Shown here one piece after another: positions 1-8,272 of a stretch of DNA of 30,895 nt. The stretch comes from CAWHOW01 sp050013795 (lineage in GTDB: Bacteria > Bacteroidota > Bacteroidia > Bacteroidales > CG2-30-32-10), in assembly GCA_050013795.1 (NCBI GenBank), contig JBEKEO010000017.1, positions 1 through 30,895 of the forward strand, in the 5' to 3' direction. Each line of letters starts with the position of its first letter. The first letter of the stretch is position 1. The notes under the pieces are model-generated. The model ran no database searches. It was not told the origin of the DNA and was given only the letters and a program-made list of their open reading frames with translations. The translations under genes were made by a program, and so were the position numbers.

Positions 1-189
1 AGTTACTGAAGACATCGCTACAGTTACTGAAGACATCGCTACAGTTACTGAAGACATCGCTACAGTTACTGAAGACATCGTTACAGTTACTGAAGACATC
101 GCTACAGTTACTGAAGACATCGTTACAGTTACTGAAGATGTCGTTACTGTTACTGAAGATGTTGTTACTGTTACTGAAGATGTTGTTAC
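1..189. repeat. 21-bp tandem repeat array (9 units, cut by window edge)
   Basis: Nine contiguous 21-bp units with no spacers, running off the left edge. Units 1-6 differ only at one C/T position (18th base of the unit); units 7-9 drift further, from GACATC to GATGTC or GATGTT. In units 1-7 each junction carries the near-palindrome CAGTTACTG. Because 21 is a multiple of 3, several frames stay open. The + frame from position 2 reads VTEDIAT repeats and stops at 308-310; a minus frame reads VTTSSVT repeats off the left edge. Whether it is coding cannot be settled from this fragment. Confidence 0.95.
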
Positions 190-246
190 TGGTACGATAT
201 GCACGTCTGATATTAGTGAACAAAGCTTTATAACATTCCCAACCAT
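1..246 (-). CDS. Possible truncated repeat protein, N-terminal part
   Basis: A minus-strand frame opens at ATG 244-246 (an in-frame ATG also lies at 283-285) and stays open for 82 codons to the left edge. It reads a ~19-residue lead and then seven-residue VTTSSVT/VTMSSVT repeats encoded by the 21-bp array. The support is a promoter-like pair just upstream on the same strand, whose predicted start fits the ATG at 246. Against it, the opposite strand is also open from position 2 to 310, and low-complexity repeats keep frames open by chance. No family is recognised. It may equally be non-coding. Confidence 0.22.
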   Translation of the reverse strand, partial: MVGNVIKLCSLISDVHIVPVTTSSVTVTTSSVTVTTSSVTVTMSSVTVAMSSVTVTMSSVTVAMSSVTVAMSSVTVAMSSVT

Positions 247-274
247 CAATACTTCAAAGAACGATTGTTTAATA

Positions 275-305
275 CAATTATACATTTTAATAAAAGGAAA
301 GTCAA
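275..305 (-). promoter_or_regulatory. Candidate Bacteroidota promoter, minus strand
   Basis: Read on the minus strand, TTG (303-305) is followed after 20 nt by TATAATTG (275-282), one mismatch from TAnnTTTG. The spacing matches that of the clearer promoters elsewhere in the window. It would drive transcription leftward into the 21-bp repeat array. Confidence 0.3.
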
Positions 306-310
306 GATAA

Positions 311-595
311 ATCGCATCGACTTAGGGAACGTAACCTTTTTCTGAGGGAACGTTTTTAGCGGTGCAGATAAGTTCTTACTTTCAGAAACTTAATTAGATC
401 TTCAACATTGCGGCAGAAATGGAACTAATATCGCCTTTCCATTGACTTTAGACCGGTTTATTTGTCCCTATGTCTGAATATTTAAAAAATATTTGTTATT
501 TTTCTTGACATTGCCTTATAAAATGTTATATCTTTACCTTTGGTATTAAGAATTGTATATTACAAGTATTTTTATTTGCTATTGATATAACAAAA
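311..595. other. Intergenic region upstream of the first T9SS gene
   Basis: No gene is visible. The right part, from 457 on, carries the promoter region duplicated in front of the second T9SS gene. The left part has two copies of AGGGAACG (324-331 and 345-352), 21 bp apart, whose meaning is unclear. Confidence 0.5.
505..536 (+). promoter_or_regulatory. Promoter of the first T9SS cargo gene
   Basis: TTG (505-507, within CTTGACA), a 21-nt spacer, then TATCTTTA (529-536), close to TAnnTTTG. The element and its upstream flank from 457 recur in front of the second T9SS gene at 4018-4096, supporting it as a retained functional region. The leader would be about 50 nt. Confidence 0.6.
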
Positions 596-3500
596 ATGAA
601 ATATATAAAGAAACTCCACATTTTTGTTAGTTTTTTATTTGCCATTCTGCCATGCTTATTATGCACTAAAATAAGTTTTGGCCAAATCCAAACGTATTAT
701 ATAACATCAAATGCAAATCTGCCCGATATGGGAAACTTTTGTGGTAGTTATTATGGATGGTCAAATAACTTTAGGATAACCTGGACTGATGCGTTACCTG
801 CCGGAAGTACTGTTACTGCTGTGAATGTTACATATGATGTTGGTATTGAGTGCAACAGTGGTCAATGGTATTCTACACAATTGAATGGTTGGGGTGGAAA
901 TTTTTACCCACAAACCCCTAATAACTGTTCATGTTCTGGCTCAAATACTTATGGACCGCAATCTATGCCAGCCGGAGGGTATATTGTAGATGGATTAAAT
1001 ACTTTTACTATTTGGATGTCTGGATATGATAATTTTGGATTGTGGCCGGGTTTGACAGGTGGTTCTTATGCAATAGTTACAGTTAATTATATTGGCACTC
1101 CTTTATTAACAGTTACTGGCGCTCTATCCGATTTTGGAAGTCAATGCATCAATTCTTCTTCATCTTATCAATCGTACACGGTTACAGGTTCGAGCCTGTC
1201 GGCAAATGTTGTTATCACCCCTCCTTCCGGTTTTGAAGTATCAACAGATGCTATAACCTGGTACACTTCATTATCACCATTATCAATAGTACCTGCCGGC
1301 GGTAATGTAAATGCCACTATTTATGTACATTTCAAACCTACCCTGGTTCAGGTTTATAACCCAAATAATATAACCAATGCCAGTACAGGAGCAACAACAC
1401 AAACTGTTGCAGCTTCAGGAACGGGAATCAATACAGGACCTTCAATTTCTTCACCAACTGCCTCTGCTGTCACGCCCACTCAAGCGCTTATGGGCGGGAA
1501 TATCACTGCAATTGGTTGTTCCAATGTTACCCAACGAGGTGTATATTACAGCACTTCTTCATTCTCTCCCCCCGGAGGAGTGTCGCATGTGGACCAGCCG
1601 GGATCCTTCGGCACAGGAGCATTTAGCGAAACAGTCAGCGGCTTGACAGCAGGCACCACTTATTATTTCTGCGCGTATGCAACAAATCCGGGCGGAACCG
1701 TTTACACAGCAGTAAATACATATATCTATCATACGGGTAGCGGCGGCTTTCAAAATATTTATACACCCAGTAATCCTCAATACACTGAAACAGGTTTCTA
1801 CATTAATGCTAATAAAATGATTATGGGCGGAGTTGCTCAGTGGGATGGATCTATATATCCAAATCCGGTCATCGTTGATGATACCATGGGCAATTTATTA
1901 AATTCATGGAATTTGTCAGCGAGTAGTGGCGGGTTCGGCATGACTAAAATAAGGAAAATTGACGGGAGTAATTCTGTAATTCCAGGCAAGGGATATGGAT
2001 CTCCGCAGAATGCAATTATAAGTACATTTAATCACATTACAGGCACTCCTGGTTCGGCTTTCGGTTATAACCGTTATATAGCTGCCCGATTCGGACAGGG
2101 TGCTGCGTCAGATGCTATTAGTTTAGCTAATGGTGATTTGGCTTTTACCGGTAATTTCTTTGAAGAGTATAATTCACACTCTCCGCCCAGCCACTTTTTA
2201 GCTGGCGGCGGTTGTCCTGATGGATATGGACAGTTTGCAGTAAATATTGGAACAATATGGTATGATAGAGCAGAGGATATTTTCCTGATCAGAACAGGTT
2301 CTAACGGTGATACTGCAACAGGGGCGAATGGCGATGGTTTTGTAAAAGAATACAGTCTGGCTTATTGCGGAGGGGGGTACAATCCACCCCAGCCTTCAGT
2401 ATTCGGACATTCAGACGGAAACTTCTGCTGGTCAGGAAACCCCTCATTAATGCTTGATTCCGCACGTAAAGATATAGGCCTTTGCTTAGCAGAAGTCGGA
2501 GCAGATATTTTTATTGGCGGTGGCACTATAGATTTGGAAAGCTATTGTACATATCCTGGTACTTATTATCTTCATGATGAAGAAGCATTTATTCTTAAAA
2601 CAAATTCTGCAGGATCTGTTCAATGGTGCAGAACTTATTATACCGGTCCGCAAGCTAGTGCCGGCATGGAAGCAGAAGCAATAGCAGCGGTAACCTCTGA
2701 CGGATCAAATGATATTATTGTTGCTATGCGTTGTGAGGGTGCAGGAACAATTGAATTAGCAAGGGTAGCCAATGCAAGCGGAAATATTGTATGGGCGGAA
2801 TCATTTAATTTCGGGGCTTATACGTGGCCATGGTCTATAAAACAAACTTCCTTCAATACGTTTATCGTCGGTGTGGTAACTGAAAACGGAGGTATTGGCA
2901 GTTATGATCTGATCTTATTCGAAATTACAAGGGACGGCAATCTTGTTCAGTCAAAAGGATATGGTACGGTAAATCTGGATGGTACTGACGTATGGGGGTT
3001 TGTTGGCTCTTTTGTTGATCAATTTGGCAGCAGTAGTAATTACGCCATTTCCGCAATTACAAATTTTTCAGGTGGATCAGGAAGCGCCTATGTTGTTAAA
3101 GCTAACAAATCAACAAATTCCAGTGGTTGCCTTTCCAACGAATATTCCATCTCTCCTGTTGTTACCGTAAGAAGCGCCGGAGGTGGTAATCAATTGTACA
3201 GCAGAAAACCTCTCTGTTATGAATTCAGAAGCGGGGCTAATGAGGTATCAATAACCATGACGGCTACTCCTACATCTGGTATAGCAGCATCGCCAATTTG
3301 TTTTTCAGTTTTACCAATTGAACTGATGTCATTTAATGCGAAATGCACCGACCACAACGTTAATATTACCTGGTCAACTGCAAGCGAAACCAATAACGAT
3401 TATTTTACTGTGGAACGCAGCCAGGATGGTGAAACTTGGGAAATTGTTGCTGTAATGCCTGGCGCAGGCAACAGTAATACTACACTTTATTACAGCGCTA

Positions 3501-3874
3501 TTGACAGCAAACCTTATGCTGATAATACCTATTACCGTTTAAAACAAACTGATTTCAACGGTAATTTCAAATATTTCGACCCTGTTGTAGCTACATGTAA
3601 TTCAGATGCTGCCGATTATTTTATATTGAAACCAAATCCAGCAAATAATGAAGTAACTTGTTCAGTATTTGCTTCTGAAGACAATAATGTTACTGTTGGG
3701 ATAATAAATTATCTTGGTCAGAAAATTCTTTTGCAAAATTATAATCTGACAAAGGGTTCTAATGATTTGAAACTGGATGTTTCGCAATTCAGCAATGGAG
3801 TATATACCGTGATTGTTTATTCGGCAAAAGGCGATCTGATTAACAGTAAACAACTGGTGATACAAAAGAGATAA
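596..3874 (+). CDS. T9SS type A sorting domain-containing secreted protein (1092 aa)
   Basis: A large exported protein. Residues 1-30 form a signal peptide with a basic N-terminus, a hydrophobic core and cleavage near SFGQ. About 165-280 is an Ig-like domain common in Bacteroidota surface proteins (GFEVSTD, then TGATTQTV). About 285-380 is a fibronectin-III-like domain (RGVYYSTS, GLTAGTTYYFCAYATN). About 390-900 contains GxGG-rich strands and 'EAFILKTNSAGSVQW'-type blades that suggest a beta-propeller, unassigned. About 905-1000 is the LPIELMSF linker domain usual before type A signals. About 1008-1092 is the T9SS type A C-terminal signal (KPNPANNEV, then YLGQKI, then FSNGVYTVIV). It should cross the outer membrane through T9SS and be attached or released there. 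Its ligand or enzymatic role is not visible; no catalytic motif was found. It is paralogous at both ends to the next gene. Confidence 0.9.
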   Translation: MKYIKKLHIFVSFLFAILPCLLCTKISFGQIQTYYITSNANLPDMGNFCGSYYGWSNNFRITWTDALPAGSTVTAVNVTYDVGIECNSGQWYSTQLNGWGGNFYPQTPNNCSCSGSNTYGPQSMPAGGYIVDGLNTFTIWMSGYDNFGLWPGLTGGSYAIVTVNYIGTPLLTVTGALSDFGSQCINSSSSYQSYTVTGSSLSANVVITPPSGFEVSTDAITWYTSLSPLSIVPAGGNVNATIYVHFKPTLVQVYNPNNITNASTGATTQTVAASGTGINTGPSISSPTASAVTPTQALMGGNITAIGCSNVTQRGVYYSTSSFSPPGGVSHVDQPGSFGTGAFSETVSGLTAGTTYYFCAYATNPGGTVYTAVNTYIYHTGSGGFQNIYTPSNPQYTETGFYINANKMIMGGVAQWDGSIYPNPVIVDDTMGNLLNSWNLSASSGGFGMTKIRKIDGSNSVIPGKGYGSPQNAIISTFNHITGTPGSAFGYNRYIAARFGQGAASDAISLANGDLAFTGNFFEEYNSHSPPSHFLAGGGCPDGYGQFAVNIGTIWYDRAEDIFLIRTGSNGDTATGANGDGFVKEYSLAYCGGGYNPPQPSVFGHSDGNFCWSGNPSLMLDSARKDIGLCLAEVGADIFIGGGTIDLESYCTYPGTYYLHDEEAFILKTNSAGSVQWCRTYYTGPQASAGMEAEAIAAVTSDGSNDIIVAMRCEGAGTIELARVANASGNIVWAESFNFGAYTWPWSIKQTSFNTFIVGVVTENGGIGSYDLILFEITRDGNLVQSKGYGTVNLDGTDVWGFVGSFVDQFGSSSNYAISAITNFSGGSGSAYVVKANKSTNSSGCLSNEYSISPVVTVRSAGGGNQLYSRKPLCYEFRSGANEVSITMTATPTSGIAASPICFSVLPIELMSFNAKCTDHNVNITWSTASETNNDYFTVERSQDGETWEIVAVMPGAGNSNTTLYYSAIDSKPYADNTYYRLKQTDFNGNFKYFDPVVATCNSDAADYFILKPNPANNEVTCSVFASEDNNVTVGIINYLGQKILLQNYNLTKGSNDLKLDVSQFSNGVYTVIVYSAKGDLINSKQLVIQKR
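3751..3828 (+). repeat. 78-nt block identical to 8111-8188 (T9SS signal coding region)
   Basis: This stretch encodes the core of the C-terminal T9SS signal and is identical, base for base, to 8111-8188 in the neighbouring gene. The region just upstream in the two genes is only about 80% alike by eye, so identity rises sharply at the sorting signal. Confidence 0.9.
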
Positions 3875-3880
3875 AAGAAA

Positions 3881-3907
3881 AAGCTCTAATTTCTCAGGGC
3901 TTTTTTT
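3881..3907 (+). terminator. Rho-independent terminator
   Basis: Stem AAGCTCT (3881-3887) with AGGGCTT (3896-3902), including one G-U pair, an 8-nt loop, and a T run to 3907. It is a decayed copy of the perfect 11-bp terminator at 8240-8267 and sits just after the stop codon of the first T9SS gene. Confidence 0.8.
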
Positions 3908-3912
3908 AATGC

Positions 3913-4014
3913 CTATTCCGAATATATAAGTTTATACACTTTATCATTTCTCCGGACAAGGTTTGTTATAGGAATGGAACAAACGTTGTTATTTATTGCA
4001 AACTTGTTTTTATC
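3913..4014 (-). pseudogene. Remnant of the peptidase U32 gene 3' end
   Basis: On the minus strand the last ~27 codons read NNNVCSIPI, then LVRRNDKVYKL, SE and a stop. This matches the C-terminus of the intact U32 gene at 8273-9520 (GNVCSIPI, LVRRNDKVYKL, SE). Stop codons lie at equivalent positions, both six bases beyond the T run of the preceding terminator. By eye about 78 of the first 100 bases match 8273-8372. Homology ends near 4014, and the duplicated promoter flank of the second T9SS gene starts at 4018. No start codon or N-terminal part remains. The fragment is best explained as a scar of tandem duplication, not a gene. Confidence 0.85.
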
Positions 4015-4065
4015 TGATTTATTTGTGTTTATGTCTAATTGTTGGTAATATATTAATCGATTTAC

Positions 4066-4096
4066 TTGACAATACCTTATTAATTTAGTATCTTTA
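4066..4096 (+). promoter_or_regulatory. Promoter of the second T9SS cargo gene
   Basis: TTG (4066-4068, within CTTGACA), a 20-nt spacer, then TATCTTTA (4089-4096). The upstream flank TTTATTTGT...TATGTCT from 4018 matches the flank at 457 before the first T9SS gene, with only a one-base difference in distance to the -7 element. Confidence 0.6.
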
Positions 4097-4133
4097 CATG
4101 GTAAAGTACTAAATCGGTAAAGGTGTATCGAAA

Positions 4134-7100
4134 ATGCAAGTAACAAAAATAACATATAATAAAAAACTTTGCATATTTCTAAGTGTGCTGTTTGCAATGC
4201 TTGCCTTTGCAGGGAATGGGTGGGGTCAAAGCCTTACAAACGGAGGCTTTGAAGCTAATACTGCCTCTCCCGGAACGGGATGGGCTATTACTACTGGTTC
4301 TGGTAATTTTTCCTATACACTTAATGCGGGTACGCCAAGAACAGGAGTTAATAATATTCAAACAGCTAACTTTACCAATTACGGTATTTGCAATGTGGGT
4401 ATTAGTTACTGTGATTATATTGAAAATTCTAATGCATTTACAGTAGCTTCAAATAATTATTTACATATTATTTGTTGGGCATATATATCAAGCATTACTG
4501 GAAGTGGAAGACTTTGGTTTAGTGCAAATAATTATAACATGGCGGATCACTCTGCTGCAACAGTTTTAACTACTTCTTATGCTCAATATTCCGATGATAT
4601 TAAAGAAACGGGGAATGCTGCTACGGGATTATCTCAAACTACAAATAATAAGATTGATATAGGTTTTGCTAATGGTAGTGCTACCGCCAGGACATGGTAT
4701 TTAGACGATGTTGTAGCTTATACAGATGCAAATTCTACTTCAGATTTAACTTCTCCGAATGTGGGTTCGGGTTTCACCAATGGAACAATTACCAGTTCTT
4801 CTGTAGGTTTTACCTGGACAAATGGAGCCGATGCAGGTTCTCCGGCTACAGGTGTTCAGGGATATGTCGTTCTTAGAACAACTAATACTGGTGCAGCCGC
4901 ACCAACACTTAATAACCAGGGTATTTATTCTGTTGCCGGAGGCACAAGCGGTCCAAAAAATGATGGTTCCGGTAACTGGACCGTAATTTCTTTTGGTGGG
5001 GGGGCAACAGATGGATCGGCGGGTAACTATACTGATAACACAGTTGCTGCATCCACTAGTTATAAATATGCAATTATAAATTACGACTTGGCTTATAATT
5101 ATTCAACTGCTCTTGTAAGTGGTACAATTACAACTCCTGCCGGCGGTTCCTGCACTTCATCCCCCACGGTTACTTCAACAGCGGCATCGGGTATTACCAG
5201 TTCGGGCGCATCAAGTGGAGGCAATGTAACTTCGGCAGGAACGGGTGGTTGTACTGTTACGGCAAAAGGTGTTTGCTGGAATACTTCCGCAGGCCCTACT
5301 ATTGCTAACAGCACCACTAATGACGGAACCGGAACAGGTGTGTATACCAGCACTATTACAGGCCTTTCGCCAGGTACAAAGTATTATTACAAGGCTTATG
5401 CAACAAATGGTTTTGGCACGGCATACGGAGCCGAATCAAATTTTACAACACCAGCTGCTTCAGCAACAACATTATATACTCAAAATTTCGATGGCAGTGT
5501 AACCGGATGGACAACATCAGGTGCAACACCATGGTGTTTAAGTTCGAGTGCTCCTACCTCTTCTGGTTATGCAGGATCATCAGGAGGTTATTATGCCCTT
5601 AATGGTTCAAATGGTTCATATCTGATATTCAGTAATAATTTATCAACTGTAGGATATACGAATATAACTGTTACATGGGGTGGTTACAGATCGTCAGCTT
5701 CGGCTACCACTCCAATTTTTGAATGGAGTCCGGATGGTTCAACATGGACTGCTGCAGCTTTTACCGATGTCGGTGTAGGGGCATGGGCTTTAGTATCATC
5801 AATCAGTTTACCTGCCGGGGCTGCAGGTATTTCAAATCTTCATTTCAGATGGACATCTAAATGTTCCACTACATTTCAATGGAGGATGGATGATTTCACC
5901 GTGAGCGGCACTGCTGCTTCAGGTTCTTCCTATTGTTCTGCCTCCGGAGGAGGAGATGAATATATTACCGGAGTCCAGTGTGGATCAATAAGTAATACTG
6001 GAACAGCTTCTGACGGTTATCATGATTATACGGCTTTATCAACTAATATGACCATTGGCTCGCCAAATACAATAACCATTACAAATGGCAATGGCTATAG
6101 TTTAGACTATTGCGGCATCTGGGTTGACTGGAACCAAAATAATGTTTTTACTGATGCCGGCGAAGCAATTAGTGTGACAGGTAATCCGGGTTATGGACCC
6201 TATACAGCGACAATAACACCTCCCGCTGGTGCAACACTTGGAAGTACCAGGATGCGTGTAAGAATTGATTATAATAACAGCAGTATCAGCCCATGTGGTA
6301 CAACAGTTTTTGGCGAAGTGGAAGATTACACAATAAATGTTCAGGCTTCCTGTGCTTCTCCTGCGACACAGGCAACAAGTTTTACAACCGGCGCTATTAC
6401 AAGTTCGAGTATTGTTGTTGGCTGGACAAGAGGCACGGGTAATGATGTAATGGTGGTTTGTGCAGCCGGGTCTGCTCCTACTGATCCTGTTGACGGGTCA
6501 TCATATACTGCCAATGCAGCTTATGGCTCAGGTACTTCATGCGGCGGAGGATATGTTGTGTACAACAGTACCGGAACCACTGTTACCGTGACAAATCTTC
6601 AACCCAGTACAACTTATTATTTTGCTATTTATGAGTATAGTACTACAGGACCATGTTATAATCTTTCAGAACTTGCAGGAAGTGCCTCCACTATAGCATC
6701 GTCAAATACAATCACTACAGGCGTTGTCTCAACATCTCCTTTCGCTGTAACATGTGCAGCTGGAAAAGCCGGTACGGTTGCTTTTACTTCTTCAGGAACG
6801 TTTACAGCAAATACATTTACTGCTCAACTTTCAGATGCTACAGGAAGTTTTACATCCCCGGTGAATATTGGTACATTGGCAAGTTCAGGATCGAATCCTT
6901 CCGGAACTATTAATATTACCATTCCTGCGCAAACACCAAGCGGAGCGGGTTATAAAATAAGAGTGGTGAGCAGCGGACCTTCAATAACAGGAAGTTCTGC
7001 TGCTGCTTTAACTATTAATTTGACAGGTTCTTGTACTGTTTATCCTCAATTAACCGGAATATTAGTAAACTCCTGTAATGGAACCTGTACGGAGGGCAAT

Positions 7101-8234
7101 AATGAACTTTTATTTTTTCGTACAGGTTCTAATCCTATTTCTGTTACTGATGGTATAACTGCAGCAGCTAATATTCAGGTATATTACGGAACAGCAAGTC
7201 CGCCAACAGCTAATTATACAGAAAGTTTTGTTTCGAATACAACATGGGTCAATAACTGGAATACTCAGGCCGGATGCGGAACGTTATGTTACGATGCATT
7301 AACCGCAGGAACTATTCCCGCAAATTCAATAATTGTAATTACACAGTCGGGCTTATGTTATACTTATGATTTCTCTAATTTTTGCAGCAGGGGTCCTATA
7401 TATGTTCTTTTTTCAAATGATCCCACATGGAAAAACTCAGGAAACTGGGCAAATGAAAATGATGGAATACCTCCCACGAGATACTTCAGGACAATTGTTA
7501 CCAGTTCAGCAGGCACAACAACTATTGACTATAGCTATAATACAGATATGTTAACCAGTCATGCCGATGGGGATGCTATTTCTTTTCCTAATTGCAACAG
7601 CAGCAGCGGATGCTTCCTTGCTGCCAGCACATACTTTAATAATGGTTGTACCATTATGGCTCCGGCAATTTTACCAATTGAACTGATGACATTCAATGCA
7701 AGATGCGCTGATAACAATGTTGATATTTCATGGTCGACCGCTACTGAAACCAATAACGATTATTATACAGTGGAGCGCAGCAAAGATGGTGAAACGTGGG
7801 AAAATGTTACTATAGTAAAAGGAGCAGGTAACAGCAATAGCCCGCTTTATTATAATATTAAGGATGATGCTCCCGCTTTTGCTGTTTCCTATTACAGGCT
7901 TAAGCAAACAGATTTCAATGGCAACTCTAAAACTTTTGATCCGGTTGCCGTTTCATGTAATTCAAATGTTGCCGATTATTTTATTTTGAAACCAAATCCC
8001 GCAAATAATGAAGTAACTTGTTCTGTTGTTGCTTCTGAAGAAAATAATGCTACAGTTGTGATAATAAATTATCTTGGTCAGAAGATTTGTATGCATAATT
8101 ATAGTTTGATAAAGGGTTCTAATGATTTGAAACTGGATGTTTCGCAATTCAGCAATGGAGTATATACCGTGATTGTTTATTCGGCAAACGGTGATCTGGT
8201 TAACAGTAAACAACTGGTGATACAAAAGAGATAG
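4134..8234 (+). CDS. T9SS type A multidomain secreted protein with GEVED domain (1366 aa)
   Basis: Residues 1-32 form a signal peptide (KKLCIFLSVLFAMLAFAG, cleavage near WGQ). About 33-195 is a jelly-roll or carbohydrate-binding-like module (NGGFE start, WYLDDV end). About 200-340 and 342-440 are fibronectin-III-like domains, the second with GLSPGTKYYYKAYATN. About 445-598 is a second jelly-roll-like module (YTQNFDGS start, WRMDDFTV end). About 600-735 is a GEVED domain (WVDWNQNNVF, then GEVEDYTI). About 742-860 is another Fn3, followed by unassigned beta-rich regions to ~1175. About 1178-1270 is the ILPIELMTF domain and about 1280-1366 the T9SS type A signal (KPNPANNEV, FSNGVYTVIV). The mix of binding modules fits a surface adhesin or glycan-binding protein. 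No enzyme active site is visible. The N-terminus resembles that of the preceding gene, consistent with duplication and later domain replacement. Confidence 0.92.
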   Translation: MQVTKITYNKKLCIFLSVLFAMLAFAGNGWGQSLTNGGFEANTASPGTGWAITTGSGNFSYTLNAGTPRTGVNNIQTANFTNYGICNVGISYCDYIENSNAFTVASNNYLHIICWAYISSITGSGRLWFSANNYNMADHSAATVLTTSYAQYSDDIKETGNAATGLSQTTNNKIDIGFANGSATARTWYLDDVVAYTDANSTSDLTSPNVGSGFTNGTITSSSVGFTWTNGADAGSPATGVQGYVVLRTTNTGAAAPTLNNQGIYSVAGGTSGPKNDGSGNWTVISFGGGATDGSAGNYTDNTVAASTSYKYAIINYDLAYNYSTALVSGTITTPAGGSCTSSPTVTSTAASGITSSGASSGGNVTSAGTGGCTVTAKGVCWNTSAGPTIANSTTNDGTGTGVYTSTITGLSPGTKYYYKAYATNGFGTAYGAESNFTTPAASATTLYTQNFDGSVTGWTTSGATPWCLSSSAPTSSGYAGSSGGYYALNGSNGSYLIFSNNLSTVGYTNITVTWGGYRSSASATTPIFEWSPDGSTWTAAAFTDVGVGAWALVSSISLPAGAAGISNLHFRWTSKCSTTFQWRMDDFTVSGTAASGSSYCSASGGGDEYITGVQCGSISNTGTASDGYHDYTALSTNMTIGSPNTITITNGNGYSLDYCGIWVDWNQNNVFTDAGEAISVTGNPGYGPYTATITPPAGATLGSTRMRVRIDYNNSSISPCGTTVFGEVEDYTINVQASCASPATQATSFTTGAITSSSIVVGWTRGTGNDVMVVCAAGSAPTDPVDGSSYTANAAYGSGTSCGGGYVVYNSTGTTVTVTNLQPSTTYYFAIYEYSTTGPCYNLSELAGSASTIASSNTITTGVVSTSPFAVTCAAGKAGTVAFTSSGTFTANTFTAQLSDATGSFTSPVNIGTLASSGSNPSGTINITIPAQTPSGAGYKIRVVSSGPSITGSSAAALTINLTGSCTVYPQLTGILVNSCNGTCTEGNNELLFFRTGSNPISVTDGITAAANIQVYYGTASPPTANYTESFVSNTTWVNNWNTQAGCGTLCYDALTAGTIPANSIIVITQSGLCYTYDFSNFCSRGPIYVLFSNDPTWKNSGNWANENDGIPPTRYFRTIVTSSAGTTTIDYSYNTDMLTSHADGDAISFPNCNSSSGCFLAASTYFNNGCTIMAPAILPIELMTFNARCADNNVDISWSTATETNNDYYTVERSKDGETWENVTIVKGAGNSNSPLYYNIKDDAPAFAVSYYRLKQTDFNGNSKTFDPVAVSCNSNVADYFILKPNPANNEVTCSVVASEENNATVVIINYLGQKICMHNYSLIKGSNDLKLDVSQFSNGVYTVIVYSANGDLVNSKQLVIQKR
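8111..8188 (+). repeat. 78-nt block identical to 3751-3828
   Basis: Second copy of the identical T9SS-signal coding block; see 3751-3828. It argues for recent copying or gene conversion limited to the sorting signal. Confidence 0.9.
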
Positions 8235-8239
8235 AAAAG

Positions 8240-8267
8240 AAAAGCCCTGATTTCTCAGGGCTTTTTT
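8240..8267. terminator. Bidirectional terminator between convergent genes
   Basis: Perfect 11-bp stem AAAAGCCCTGA (8240-8250) with TCAGGGCTTTT (8255-8265) and loop TTTC, followed by T to 8267. On the minus strand it is followed by a T-rich TTTTCTTTTC, so it can end both the T9SS transcript and the U32 transcript. Confidence 0.9.
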
Positions 8268-8272
8268 AATGC

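Noticed and set aside
324..352. Direct repeat AGGGAACG, 21 bp apart
   Set aside because: Two short copies only; the 21-bp spacing is suggestive next to the array but too little to call a feature.
1559..1780. Minus-strand 73-codon frame inside the first T9SS gene
   Set aside because: Antisense to a clear Fn3-like domain, with no promoter or recognisable product.
3913..4197. 94-codon minus-strand gene
   Set aside because: Only its last ~33 codons have a relative, the U32 tail. The rest reads backwards through the promoter and signal-peptide region of the second T9SS gene.
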